Made by a program: the position numbers and the translations under genes. Positions 11,050-21,918 of a stretch of 31,948 nucleotides of DNA are shown here, piece by piece; position 1 is the stretch's first letter; every line of letters begins with the position of its first letter. The DNA lies in the NCBI GenBank assembly GCA_030685235.1, contig MU839305.1:1-31948 (forward strand), in the 5' to 3' direction. Below the pieces are notes generated by a model. It was not told the origin of the DNA and did no database searches. It worked only from the letters and a program-made list of their open reading frames with translations. Source of the DNA: Copromyces sp. CBS 386.78. Its lineage: Eukaryota; Ascomycota; Sordariomycetes; Sordariales; Sordariaceae.

Positions 11050-14000
11050 ATAATTATAATTATTTAAATAGCGGCCCCTATTATTAATTTCGACGTCGCT
11101 ATTTTTATAATTAACGCTATTATTAGTTTTAAATACGAATAATTCTTCGAAAACGTTATAGAAACCTTTAACGGTACCGTTTTCCAATATTTAAGTAATT
11201 TAATTGTAAAAGAAATCTTTAATACCGCTTCTAAATTCGCCTAATATATTGCTTTTCCCTACGTTATTACTATTCTCGCCTAATTAATTTATACGGACTT
11301 AATTTAAACTAATATATTCGTTAGCGCCGCCTAAAATTCCTTCGAAGCCGGCTACTAATAAATCGCTAACTAAGAAAGTACTATTACTAACCTTTAATAA
11401 AAATTCGCTAACCTTTAATAAGAAGTCCAATAACTCCGCAATAATTTTATTATAGCTAACGAAATTAATATTAAATTTAAAAAAACCGCCGAAACTTAAA
11501 TTAAAACCCTTAAGAAAATTGTTCGCAATAAAGTCACTCCGCCTACCTCTATCCCTACCCTTAATTCTAATAACGAAACTACTATAGTTACCCTAAAAAC
11601 CCGTACAAATAAAAACCCCGTCGTTTATACCGGTAAAGATACTTCTACCGTTAAACGTATTAAGGCTTTCTAAAATTGGCATAATAAAATTTAATTATAT
11701 TAATTCTAAAACGCCTAGTAATTCAACTAAGATAAACGTTATAAATTTATATAAATCCTTTTATACTTTAGAAGCAATACTTTTAAAACCTTATTACTAT
11801 ATATAATACTTATTATTAAAGAAGAAGACCCGATTAAATAAAAGTAGGAGGACGCGGAAGCCTTCCTTACTTATTTTAATATTAAATATAACTGTATAGA
11901 CTTTACCTTCGAAATATATTACAATTTCGAATTATTAAAAATAACTAAAGGTACAAAATAATTTAATTTCGAAAATAAATTTATTATTATCGTTAATAAA
12001 TATAATTTCAATAATACTATAAAGACCTATTACTTAAAGATGAAGGTTACAAACGAAATTTATAATATTATTACCTATTAGTAAAATATTTTAGCCTACA
12101 ACGATTTTAACAGATAGTTTACCTTCTATCGTAAATTTACTACCAATTTAAAAGAGCGCAATTAATGTAATAAAACTAATATCTACTTTAAAAACAATAA
12201 TATTAGTACCGGCAATACCGCTACCTCCGAATATACCGTTAGTTAAAGTAGTACTACTATAAATTTCGACGCTATAAAAACTATTAACATTTAATTATCT
12301 CGTATAATTAATAAGGCAATTATTAATTACTATATATAGAACGGTCTTTATAAGTATTGTACTAACCTTAATTATTACGCCTATAAATACTATAATAATA
12401 TTAATACCGGTATCCTTAAAGAATAGAAGGAATACGACCGTTATAACCGTTGCAGTAGAGGCGGTAATAATAACCGTAACAAACCCGCTATAAGCTAAAT
12501 TAACTATAATAATAATAGTAATAATAGTATTCGTATTAATGCTATCGCTACTAGTAAATCCGCTACTCCCGCTATACCCCCTATTCTAATTCTTACCTAA
12601 CCTATAGAATATAGCGCGGGAAATACGCTACCTCTTTACTAAATCGTTTAGAAAGGCTATCGTCTATAATAATAATAGAGGAGGAGGTAAATAATTTAAT
12701 AAATTTAAAAGTAATTCAATTTAAGAATTCAAATTTAAATAACTATAATAATAATTTTATCCTCTTTTCTATTTAAATTATTTATAGACCGCGTAATCAA
12801 CGAAGCAAATATACTACTCTAATTAATAGTAAATATTCCGCCTTCGCTTTTATTAATCGTAGTTTTACTATTCGCTATAATATCCTACTATTAAAACTCC
12901 TTAAACTAAAGGCCTTATATTTAGTAAATAGTATATTTAAAGATTTTATTACTTATTATTACGAAGTCTAATTGTGGATCGGTTACTATATAGAAATAAT
13001 TACTATATTAATTTACGACCTAACCGATAACTATTCTATTATTTTAAGTATACTATAATTTAAATTTTATAACCTTATAATATTATAATTAAACGGCGCT
13101 ATTACCTTTATTAACTGCTATATTAATTGCTACCTTCCTATAAACGTTTTACCCTCTTTATAATACGCTTTAAAAGTTTAGAAACACGTTTATATACGTT
13201 ATTATAAAGCCGTACAAAATATAATCGAAGACGATTATTTTAACGCCCTAATTGCGGACCTCGCCCTAATTATAGACCCCGTCCTTATTACGAACCCTAT
13301 TCCTATTATAGACCCTATCCCTATTATAACTCTTAAATAATCTAAGCCCGCTATTTACCGTACTGTAATTAATTAACGAAGATCCAACCCCTACTACCGC
13401 GTTATAATATATAAAATATATTTCTTAAATAAATTAGTTAATCCTACGGATATTAAGGATATAATAGCCGCTAATTTTAATTAATTATATAAAAAGTATA
13501 ATTTACGAATATTCTATACTTCGTACCCGGAATTATATAAGATTTTGGAAAAAATTAAAGTAGAAGAAGAAACCTAGGCTAAAAAGGTAGAAGGGGGCGC
13601 CCTAGAATTTAAAAAATATAGAAACAATAAAAGCGTCGTTAATAAAAGGGTAAAAATAAGAATTAAATACAATAAATATAATTATAATTATAATATATTT
13701 AATAATTTGGCGAACCTTACCTTAAAAATAGAATAAGAAATTTAGGACGGTAACGGCGCTAAATATAAGAAATTATTAAATAAATATTATTATTTATAAA
13801 TTAACGCCTACGTTAGTAAAAGATCTAAAATCGCTATCCGAATAATAAAGATCGCTAAATACGTTTATTTCAACAATAATATAAACGAGGATTTCGAACG
13901 TTATAAAATTATTAAATTCGCTACTAGTATTATAGAGGAAAATATAGCTAAATTTTACGAAAAGGCCGATAAACTGCCTAAAACCGACGCCTAAATTAAA

Positions 14001-17000
14001 GAAAAACTTCCTAAATAATATTAAAATTACTTCGACGTTTTTAAATTTCGTAACGCTACGGTCTTACCCCCCTACTACTCTTATAATTTTAAAATCGAAC
14101 TCCGCCCAGGAAAATAAGCGCTTTATATAAAATTAAAAGCATTTAACTCTAACGAATTAAATATAATTAAAAAGTAGATCTACGAAAATTTCTATAACGG
14201 GTTTATTTATCTTTCGTAATTAAAGGCCGCTTCCTAAATCCTATTAATATAGAAGCTAGGCGGAAGTATTAGGATTTACATAAATTATAAGGGGATTAAT
14301 AACATTATTTTCAAAAGCCGTTACCCATTCCCCTTAATTAAAGAAATTTTTAACGCTATTTATAAAATAAAGATCTTTATTAAATTAAATATTATTACCG
14401 CTTTTAATTATATTCGCGTTGTAAAAGGATACGAATGGCTAATAACGTTTATTACCCGCTTTAACCTATTTAAATTATTTATCTATCTATTCGGCCTATA
14501 AAGAGCACTTAATATATTCTAAAACTATATTAATAATATTTTATATAATATTTTAAATATTTATATAATTACTTATTTAAATAATATCCTTATCTTTTCG
14601 GATAACGAAGAAGAATACTAAAAGTATATAAACAATATTCTCACCCACTTAAAGAAAGTTAACCTGTAAATTAATATTGATAAATACGAATTTTATATTA
14701 AAAAAACCAAATATTTTAAATTAATTATTATATTAAACAATATTGAAATAGATTTAGCGAAGGTTAAAGTTATTACAAATTAGCAACCCCCTACGTTAAA
14801 GAAATTCTTATAGAATTTCCTAAGGTTTACTAACTTTTATTATCGTTTTATTAAAAGTTTTTCGATAATAGCGGTACTATTATACGATTTTATAAAAAAG
14901 GACGTAGAATAAATATAAATTATAGTATAGTAATCTATTTTTAATAGTTTAAAAGCCGCGTTTATTAGGGGACTAACCTTATATATTTATAATTAATTTA
15001 AGAAAACGGCCGTAGAAACCAATACTTCGAATTAAATTTCTAGAAGTACCCTCTCCCAATACGGGGATAATAGCGAATTTTACCTAATCACGTACTTCTT
15101 AATATAATATTTAGCAGCGGAGTATAATTATAATATTTAGAATAAAAAATTCTTCGCTATCGTTAAAGCCCTAGAAGAATAGCGCCCAAAATTGGAAAGC
15201 GTTTAATAACCTTTTAATATTATTACGGATTATAAGAATTTAAAGACTTTTATAATAAATAAACAGTTTATACCCCATTATATATAATAATTACAATTCC
15301 TATTACAATTCAATTTCTCAATCCTTTATATACCGGGATCACAAAATCTTCGCCCCAATATACTAAATAAAAAATTAAAGGATATACTTCTAAATATGAA
15401 TAATTATTACTTAAAAGTAAAAAACTATAAATTTATTAACCCCGCCCGTTTTAAAGAGGATTGCCTCTCCTTATCGGCTATAATAATTAGCGACGACTTC
15501 GATTTCGATAAAAAAATATTCCTTCTTTCCTTAAATACTTTAGAAGAACCGGATAAATTAACCGACAATATTATTAACGAAAATTATAATTAATTAACCC
15601 TAATATAAGAAACCGTTAACTGCCTAATAAATTTAAATTATATTAAATATCGCCCCTATATTAAAAAAAAGTTTAAAATCGCTTTCGCTAAATATTCTAA
15701 GGCGGGAAGTAAAGTTTACTATAGAAGGAGGGTATTTATCGACTTTAATAATACCATTACTTATTTATTATTAATTTACTACATTTATTCGTTATTAACA
15801 GCCGGCTATTTAGGTAGGGATAAAATATAAGTATAAATAAACGAGTATTAGTATTAATTAAGTATAACGGAGGCCGTTAAAGCCTATTATAAAAATTACT
15901 TAATATATTTTAAAACGAAAGTATTATAACGAATTAAAGTAAATTACTTTAAACCTATACTAACGGTTTACGTACTATAGATTAATATATCGGTCAATTA
16001 CGTTTCCCCTTTATCGGAAAGCCTTTATTTAGGTTAAAAATTTAAATATATTACTATCGTCGTAGACCGATTAATAAAAATATATTACTATATCCCGATT
16101 ATTATTATAGAAGCGGAAGAACTAGCGGACTATTTTATTAACCGTATTTATACCCTTTATAACCTATCCGATACTATCGTTTCCAATTATAGTACTCAAT
16201 TTATATCCTTATTCTAATCTATAATTTATAAACGTCTAACTATTAAGAAATTATTAAATTCTACTTTCTACTTATAAACCAACGCCTAAATAAAATACAT
16301 TAATATAGAAATAAAATAATATTTACGTATTTTCGTTAATTAAGTACAAATAAACTAAGTACAATAATTACTACTAACGGAATTTATAAGAAATAATATA
16401 ATATTATTAATTACGGGCGTAACCCCCTTCTTTATTAATTATAATTTCTACCCCCGTATAAATATTAAATTTATAGCGGTCGTATTATTAGAAAGTTTTT
16501 CGCTAATATAATAAAAGGAGTATATAAAAATTAGCGAATTATTTATTCGTTTCGAAATTATTTAGGACTATATATATACTTCTACGAAGAAGGTATAAAA
16601 CTAGTACGAAGTTAATACTAACGAAAATTAGTTTAATATACTAAAATACTACGCTAATAATTTTATTTTATTTAATATAATTAATTTTAATAATAATAAA
16701 CTATATAATAAATTATCCCTACAATAGGAGGGCCCTTTTAAAATAAATTAAATATAATCCTACAACATTAAATTAATTTTACCTATTAATATAAAATATT
16801 CGCTAATATTCTACGTCTCTATAGTAAAACTTTATTATAAAGGCCTCCTTAACTAAATTAATTTATAAGGCAATATACGAACTAACGAAGGCAGAATTAT
16901 AATTAAAATAAATAATTATAAGGAAGTAGTAGAATAGGAACTTAATAAACTTTTAAACTATTTCTAACGAAGAGGTAATTATTATTAGTTCTATATTATA

Positions 17001-17100
17001 AAATAGAAGTATTACAATCCTACCAACAAACTTCTTAATAATATTAAAAGAATAAAGGATTCCGTTATTACATTTTACTACAACTACCTAAATACCCCTA
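11050..17100 (+). pseudogene. RIP-mutated gag-pol of the Gypsy element
   Basis: Degraded but readable blocks occur in order. About 11640-12170 is gag capsid-like. 12343-12396 is a zinc-knuckle relic with Cys changed to Tyr. About 12830-13090 is an aspartic-protease-like stretch. About 14230-14620 is reverse transcriptase: a KGINN motif, then a segment matching the palm, with the catalytic YxDD region reading YLNNI, which is an expected RIP outcome. About 14800-15250 is RNase H, 15600-16500 is integrase with a zinc-finger relic and core, and about 16915-17090 is a chromodomain-like stretch. A 65-codon frame at 15396-15593 is just the longest surviving fragment, between RNase H and integrase. 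No functional product is expected. Confidence 0.8.
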
Positions 17101-17183
17101 TCCCGCTAACGGTTTAAAATTGGCTAGAAATTAAAGTTATATTTTAAGAACGGACTTTAACCCTAAAACGAAGGGCCCTAACA

Positions 17184-17273
17184 CCCTAAATACGTTATAC
17201 AACGTCGCCCGTACCCCAAATACACTATATAGCGTCGCCCGTACTCCAAATATATTAAACGGCGTCCCCGGCC
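17184..17273 (+). repeat. 30-bp tandem repeat, three copies, downstream of the chromodomain
   Basis: Units start at 17184, 17214 and 17244. The first two share AACGTCGCCCGTA-like and AGCGTCGCCCGTA-like ends; the third diverges at its end. The tract is more GC-rich than its RIP-mutated surroundings. It lies between the chromodomain and the downstream open stretch of the Gypsy element. Confidence 0.6.
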
Positions 17274-17329
17274 CCGCCCCCAAAACGTTCCAAACGTATT
17301 ACCAATTTAAAGGAATAAATTAATACCGC

Positions 17330-17660
17330 TATAACGGATATCGCGGTAGGCCGTAAAATATAGGAAGCTATAGTCGAATTAGTAAGCCGGGAATTCGAGC
17401 CCTTATCCGAAGAGGATTTAAGGAAAATAGACGAATTCTTTTATAAAGTATTTAGGAAGTTAATAGAAGTCTAGTAAAGAAAGTGGCCCTTAATAAGGAA
17501 CGTAGAAGTACGTTTAGAAGTTGGAACCTACTAGTAGGGTAATAATAATATTCGATTACGGATTATAAACATTAAATTATAAACTACGGAATTAGAAGAT
17601 AGCTAATTACGGATCGAGGAATTAGTAGACGGGGATTAAAGCAAGACTTTATTATTTTAT
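17330..17660 (+). pseudogene. Coding-like stretch downstream of the Gypsy chromodomain
   Basis: A plus-strand frame from about 17368 to 17471 is open for 35 codons and reads like real protein (AIVELVSREFEPLSEEDLRK, then a DEFFYKVFRKLIEV segment). The same composition continues past RIP-type stops to about 17660. It could be a C-terminal extension of Pol or a small extra gene. I do not recognise a domain. Confidence 0.4.
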
Positions 17661-17714
17661 ATATATATATTAAATAGATCGTTTAAAACTTTATAAACTT
17701 CTTTTATAAGGAGG

Positions 17715-17959
17715 TAATATTATAGGATTACTTATAATAGTACTACTAGGTATTACGTATACGACTAAGTATAACTAGTCGTACCTATTAGCTATTAGCT
17801 AATAGGATCGTACGTATATACTAGTGGGCCTCGGTCTAGATCTAGGCACGGTATAGCCTACCCTATATCTAGACCGTACTCCTCCCTCCTCTCCTTCTTT
17901 CCTTCCTCGTATAACTACGTATATCCAACTATACCCCTAACGGTGTTATCCCCGTAATA
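17715..17959 (+). repeat. 3' LTR of the Gypsy element
   Basis: It is preceded directly by a purine-rich ATAAGGAGG, the likely polypurine tract. It starts TAATATTATAGG (TG to TA by RIP) and ends CCCCGTAATA. It is 245 bp, the same length as the 5' LTR. Confidence 0.8.
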
Positions 17960-18494
17960 CGCGGACCCGAATAGGCCTTAAACGTATTAACGTATAGGGT
18001 CCGCAATTATAATCTTATAATATTAAGGCAGCGTTAAGGTAGGCTAAGACTTTAGTTGTAAAATAGAAAGAGGTAGTTAATATCCCCTTCTACCTTTCTT
18101 CTTTCCTCCTCTTTCTTCCTCCTTTACTACTATCCTTTTTATTATTACTACTATCCTTTTTATTATTATCGCTATCTTTCTTATTATCACCATCCTTCTT
18201 ATTATTACTATCCTTCTTATTATTATTATCCTTCTTATTATTACTATCCTTCCAATAGAACTTATCGTTACTTTAATAGTAGATTTCAATTAGGAATAGC
18301 CTTATTAATTATTTTTACAACGGTTATCCCCTATATTTATAGGGGGTTAAACCTAGACTAGGTAACGGTTAAACTTAAACTAGGTAACGGTTAAGCTTTT
18401 AACTGCAGTCCTTAACGTACTACGTTTCGATTTTAAAACGTAATACGTTAAGAATTATAGTTAAGGATTTTGAAGATTCTAGCCTTCTAATTAG

Positions 18495-20247
18495 TTAAAT
18501 CGAGGATTTGGGGTAGGTACAGGTAGTTGCAGGTGGTTGCAGGGTGTGCATGAAAAATAAGGTTTTTAAGCCGAACACGAAAAATCGCAGTAGTGCGTTA
18601 ATACGTCCTATATACAAAATCTTAACCTGGGAACGTACTAACGTGCAACCGAACAGGTCTTTAGGCGCCAAGCGGCGCATCTCCGTCACCTTCTCATCTC
18701 CCATTTCATTCGCGATCTCACTGACCCTCTTATACCCATACCTCATAACCACACGGAGGTCAATGATCTCCTCCTGCAAGCCGTTGATGCGCGCTTGCTT
18801 TTCCTCGTGGGCACGCACAACGGAGCTTTCAGGCGCTATCTGGCGCAGGTCGTTGATGTAGACATCCTCGAGGTCTTGCAAATTTGGTCGTCAGCAAGTC
18901 CATGGCCTTGGCTCCGCATCTCGTGGACGAAGCCAACGCAATGCTCAAGGACATGCTCTTTGGCCATACCCTCCTCCTCCTCCTCCTCCAGTGACGGCTC
19001 TTCTCCTCTCTCGACTGTCATGGCGGGACGGGCCGGACCAAGATCGCGCCACCCAGAGAGTGGCTTGGTGGTGCCTGGGAAATATCGGACACCAGGGCTT
19101 GGTCGCCGCCCATTAGGGGTGGCTCGGGGCTGTGGGAATGCGGGTGGCTGGGGTCGATAGGCTCGGGGAGGCCGAGCGAGGGTCGCAAGCCTCGAGGTCT
19201 GAATCGTAGTACTCCTCTGGGTCAGAGAAGCAGCAGCCGTATGGCTCGGGAATGGGATCGTAACATTGACCGTACCATGAGTCATGGTACCAAACAGGAG
19301 AGGATATAGGGGTACCAGTCGCTAGAGTATTGGTCTCCTCGTTGTTGTTGCGACGCTCGGTGATTTGGTCGGAGTCAGGCTCCAACAAACGCAGATATAC
19401 CGGTAAAGGCATATCCTCAGCCGGTCTTGTTTCTCCGCCCAAAGTAAAGAGGCAGTCCTGCTCTCCGCGACGTAGGCGACAAGTGCTGGCAAAGCCCTTG
19501 GCTTTTGGCTGGCTCGCCACGCGACCTCTCGGATGCAGGCGATAGAGGTGGACGTTGACATCCACATGAGAAATCTCGCCGAGCACCGAAGACGCTTCGA
19601 ACATCATGGCTTGGATGGCTTTCATTTGACGAGCGCGAGATTGCCAGTTTCCAGACTTCTCAATCAGCTCGAGGACTTGCGGAGTAGCCGTGAAAATTTG
19701 CACCGTGACAGGCGTCGGACCACCTGAGGTGGCGGGGAGGGCGTTCGCGCGGTCATGGGTAATCTGAAGGGCCTGGATGACAGCTATTGCTTCAGCAACC
19801 AAGCTGTCCTTCACAAATTCCGAACGCCACGCCATCGCTACTTGTTTTCCACGGTCCTCCGTGTTGGGTAGCATCTCGGTAAACACCACTGAGTATGCGC
19901 CGATTTTCCCGTCACAGGACGCGGAGGTGAAGAATGTCAATGTGGCTTCTCCGGGGGTTGCGATCCGATCCTGTGACTTTTCAGCGATGGCGACGACTTC
20001 CTCATTGCTGACTTCGTGAACAGTGCCGCGAAATTTGGTGTAGACGCGAGGCTCTTCAAGGAAAAAACCAGGTCAGCAATCATGAAGCGCAAATGAGATA
20101 TATTGACAATTCTACTGCGAGGTCTTGCCCATGATTTAACCTACGAGAAGTATTGGAATCGCCCGGCCTGGTTTGCTTCCGGCGCAACCGGCGCTTTTTG
20201 CGAGACGAGCCGGCCCGGTTGCTTGCGCCTGGCACGAAAGGCGGCAT
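18495..20247 (-). pseudogene. Paralog C: RNase H-fold family gene with its 3' end replaced by mobile elements
   Basis: Exon 1 is 20247-20145 (ATG, basic segment RKKRRLRRK, a likely nuclear signal), the intron 20144-20054 (GTAGGT donor, GCTGAC branch, phase 1). Exon 2 starts at 20053. Residues about 73-230 show the family RNase H fold: LTFFTSAS, GAYSVVF, VAEAIAVIQAL, VTVQIFTATPQVLELI, VNVHLYRLHPRG, again without the catalytic carboxylates. The frame then changes between 19285 and 19113, by an unplaced intron or a frameshift, into one carrying GWRDLGP, a motif shared with paralog D. A second intron, 18969-18875 (GTATGG donor, GCTGAC branch, CAAG acceptor, phase 1), joins an EEEEEE tract to DLEDVYINDLRQ and a coiled-coil-like segment. 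The true coding part stops at 18664; beyond that the frame runs into TIR-2 to a stop at 18495. The truncated protein may still be made, but the gene is at least C-terminally altered. Confidence 0.65.
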
Positions 20248-20343
20248 TTTGTCTTGTGGCCGATCAACTTGGGAAGACGCAATACTATCGTCGTCGCAGT
20301 TTAAAGGCCAGTTCGTTTCCGCTGTAAGAAGTTAACCAGTTAA

Positions 20344-20945
20344 GGTTTTTGCAGTATTCGGGTCGCAGTAACGATATAACGCATTACTGCTCTACTGCTC
20401 CTTTTTGCGTTCGTCAAAAAAACCTTATTTTTCATGCACGCCCTGCAACCACCTGCAACCACCTGCACTTACCCCAAATCTTCGATCTGGCCAATTAGAA
20501 GGCCAGAATTTTCGAAATCCTTAACAGCAGTTCTTACTGCCAGACTGCTCAAAATCGAGCTGTAGTGCGGTAAGAACTGCAGTTAAAGGCTCAACCCCCT
20601 GGGGATGGCCGTCGCAAATATTATAAGAAGGATGGCGATGATAAGAGTGGTGGTAATGATGAAAAGGATGGTGGTGATGAAAAGGATGGTGGTGATGAAA
20701 AGGATGGTGGTGATGAAAAGGATGGTGGTGATGAAAATGATGGTGGTGATGATGAAAAGGAGGAAGAAAGAGGAGGAAAGAAGAAAGGTACCTACTAGAA
20801 AGGGGATGTTAAGCACCTCTTTCCATCTTGCAGCCAAAGTCTTGGCCTACCTTAACGCTGCCTTAATGTTGCAGGATTGCAGCTGCGGACCCTGCACGTT
20901 AACACGTTTATTTCCTAAAATCCCTAACGCGGACCCGAACAGGCC
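20344..20945 (+). mobile_element. TIR-3: un-RIPped copy of the TIR element, just upstream of paralog C
   Basis: It is flanked by TTAA (20340-20343 and 20946-20949; TAA if the ends are set one base out). The right end CGCGGACCCGAACAGGCC matches TIR-1 and TIR-2 closely; the left end (GGTTTTTGCAGTATTCGGGT) is diverged. At 602 bp it is shorter than the other two. It keeps CA/TG dinucleotides that TIR-1 and inner TIR-2 have lost to RIP, so it shows the family's unmutated sequence. It has no coding capacity and begins about 95 bp upstream of the paralog C start codon. Confidence 0.65.
20658..20747 (+). repeat. 18-bp tandem repeat inside TIR-3
   Basis: There are five head-to-tail units of GATGAAAAGGATGGTGGT (the last with one change). 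The same tract exists in TIR-1 and TIR-2 but is converted towards AAAGGATAATAATAAT by RIP. The open frames on both strands here are by-products of the repeat. Confidence 0.8.
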
Positions 20946-20949
20946 TTAA

Positions 20950-21560
20950 CAGCATAATCCTGGTTCGAACTTCGAAGCGGCCAGTTTCAGTACTTCTTGA
21001 CGTGCTGCGAAGGGGAAAGAAAGACGAGGGCGCGTGTGTTGTAGTTGTTTGTGAAATGCCATCGAGGGGCAGAAAAGGTTTTTGGGAGTGAAGGAAGTTG
21101 TGTCCTGTGCGTGGAGCAGGGCTTTGCGGGAGCACTGCCCAGGCTCCCAAGGGGGGGGCGTCACTTCTCAACCGTAGCAGACAACGGCGAAAACATTAGA
21201 TGAAATCTTGGCCAGGTATTGCGCAAGTTGTGTTTTGGGCATTTTCGGTCTGAAAGATCATACTAGACTTATGTGATGAAGATGTGGGGGAAAACATGTA
21301 TGTGATAGGTCGCTCATCTCGACTCGAGTGTCGCAAAAGATGACTATCAAAATTCAAAGTTGCATTTGTGGAAGACATAACTTGTCTTCCAAAAACAGAC
21401 CTTGGTGAGCTCAAAGGGGGAGCAAGTGCGTCCGAGATGTGGGTAGTGCCGTGATTTGCGAGCTGTTGAGTGGGCGTGATCATGGTCAAATGTCCAAATC
21501 CTCGATTTCTTTGGCAACCGGGGGAAGATAGGCAGAGGCAGGCACGATGGGAGTGGGTCG
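20950..21560. other. Intergenic region, no gene seen
   Basis: Only shadow frames are present. I see no conserved motif, tRNA or repeat before the 5' flank of S3. Confidence 0.4.
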
Positions 21561-21561
21561 A

Positions 21562-21918
21562 TAAGTCAAAACTTTGTGTTATGTAAGTATCAAACACCCG
21601 GAAAGGGACCGTGGTCAAGCGGTATTGTGCGCAGCTTCCTTTGCCCACATCCACTCAGGGTTCTGCCCAGGGGGACCCCTCAGCATTGCACGAGGCCGTC
21701 ATACATAAGTACCTAAGGCGCAGGTACCTTACCCCAGGTAGACCTCGCTAGGCAGTATGTCTTTGCCTTGTCACTGAGGCCCCTCTGGGATAGTATTGGT
21801 ATCTGGCGTCTTCGGGCTACGCAAGTAGGGCTCTTCTACTCCCTTCCAGCTACGGTACGTCCCCTGTTCGATTCACGATCGTGACCCTTTCCACCCTTCT
21901 TTTTTTTCCTTTTTTTTT
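21562..21918 (+). ncRNA. tRNA-derived Pol III-type repeat, copy S3, with conserved 5' flank
   Basis: The transcript-like part starts near 21600 with GGAAAGGGACCGTGGTCAAGCGG (A box GTGGTCAAGCGG). The core is at 21804-21850 and can fold with CTG/CAG closing, GCGT/ACGC and AGGG/CCCT hairpins. A B-box-like TGTTCGATTCAC follows near 21865, and T-runs at about 21900-21918 could end Pol III transcription. The 38 bp before it (from ATAAGTCAAAACTTTGTG) are nearly the same as in S4, so the repeat unit or its promoter extends upstream of the A box. A and B boxes are unusually far apart, about 250 bp. Confidence 0.6.

Larger units (their letters stand above)
10569..17959 (+). mobile_element. Full-length RIP-inactivated Ty3/Gypsy (chromovirus) LTR retrotransposon
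   Basis: Two 245-bp LTRs bound a 6.9-kb interior, 7.39 kb in all. The order on the plus strand is gag, protease, reverse transcriptase, RNase H, integrase, chromodomain, which defines a fungal chromovirus. Every domain is riddled with stops of the TAA/TAG type and almost all CA/TG dinucleotides are gone, so it cannot be active. It sits in the right terminal repeat of TIR-1: left flank CCCTAACG, right flank CGCGGACCC, as compared with CCCTAACGCGGACCC in TIR-3. The target duplication cannot be fixed to the base; ACGTG (10566-10570) and ACGCG (17959-17963) would match if one RIP change is allowed and the LTR edges shift by two bases. Confidence 0.85.
9868..17978 (+). mobile_element. Inner TIR element TIR-1, inserted in TIR-2 and itself split by a Gypsy element
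   Basis: It is flanked by TAA at 9865-9867 and 17979-17981. The left end is AGACCTATTCGGTTGCACG and the right end CGCGGACCCGAATAGGCCT. Removing it restores the sequence GGAAATAAACG that the un-RIPped copy TIR-3 carries, which shows it landed in the terminal repeat of TIR-2. Without the Gypsy element it is about 720 bp, the same as TIR-2. It contains a RIP-altered purine-rich tandem tract (about 10276-10420) that corresponds to clean 18-bp repeats in TIR-3. The long minus-strand Leu/Ser-rich open frame there is an artefact of the repeat. Confidence 0.7.
9829..18660 (-). mobile_element. Outer TIR element TIR-2 (non-autonomous, PIF/Harbinger-like), split by nested insertions
   Basis: The element is flanked by TTA at 9826-9828 and 18661-18663, a 3-bp target duplication. 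Its ends are 9829 onward (AAGCCTGTTCGGGTCCGCG, with one RIP-type change) and the reverse complement at 18660 (AGACCTGTTCGGTTGCACG), imperfect terminal inverted repeats. Without the inserted TIR-1 it would be about 718 bp. It encodes no recognisable transposase. The TWA target duplication and the GGCCTGTTCGG-like ends fit PIF/Harbinger-type MITEs; the superfamily is inference. It inserted into the last codons of paralog C. Sequence from about 18000 to 18480 is RIP-mutated, while the last 160 bp next to the gene are nearly clean. Confidence 0.7.

Noticed and set aside
15396..15593. 65-codon open frame in the AT-rich block
   Set aside because: It is a surviving piece of the dead Gypsy polyprotein between RNase H and integrase, not an independent gene.
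18077..18289. Minus-strand open frame resembling the one at 10239
   Set aside because: It is the same tandem tract in the inverted element TIR-2, not a gene.
9829..18660. A composite transposon mobilised by inverted TIR copies
   Set aside because: The target duplications show successive nested insertion, not one unit moving as a whole.
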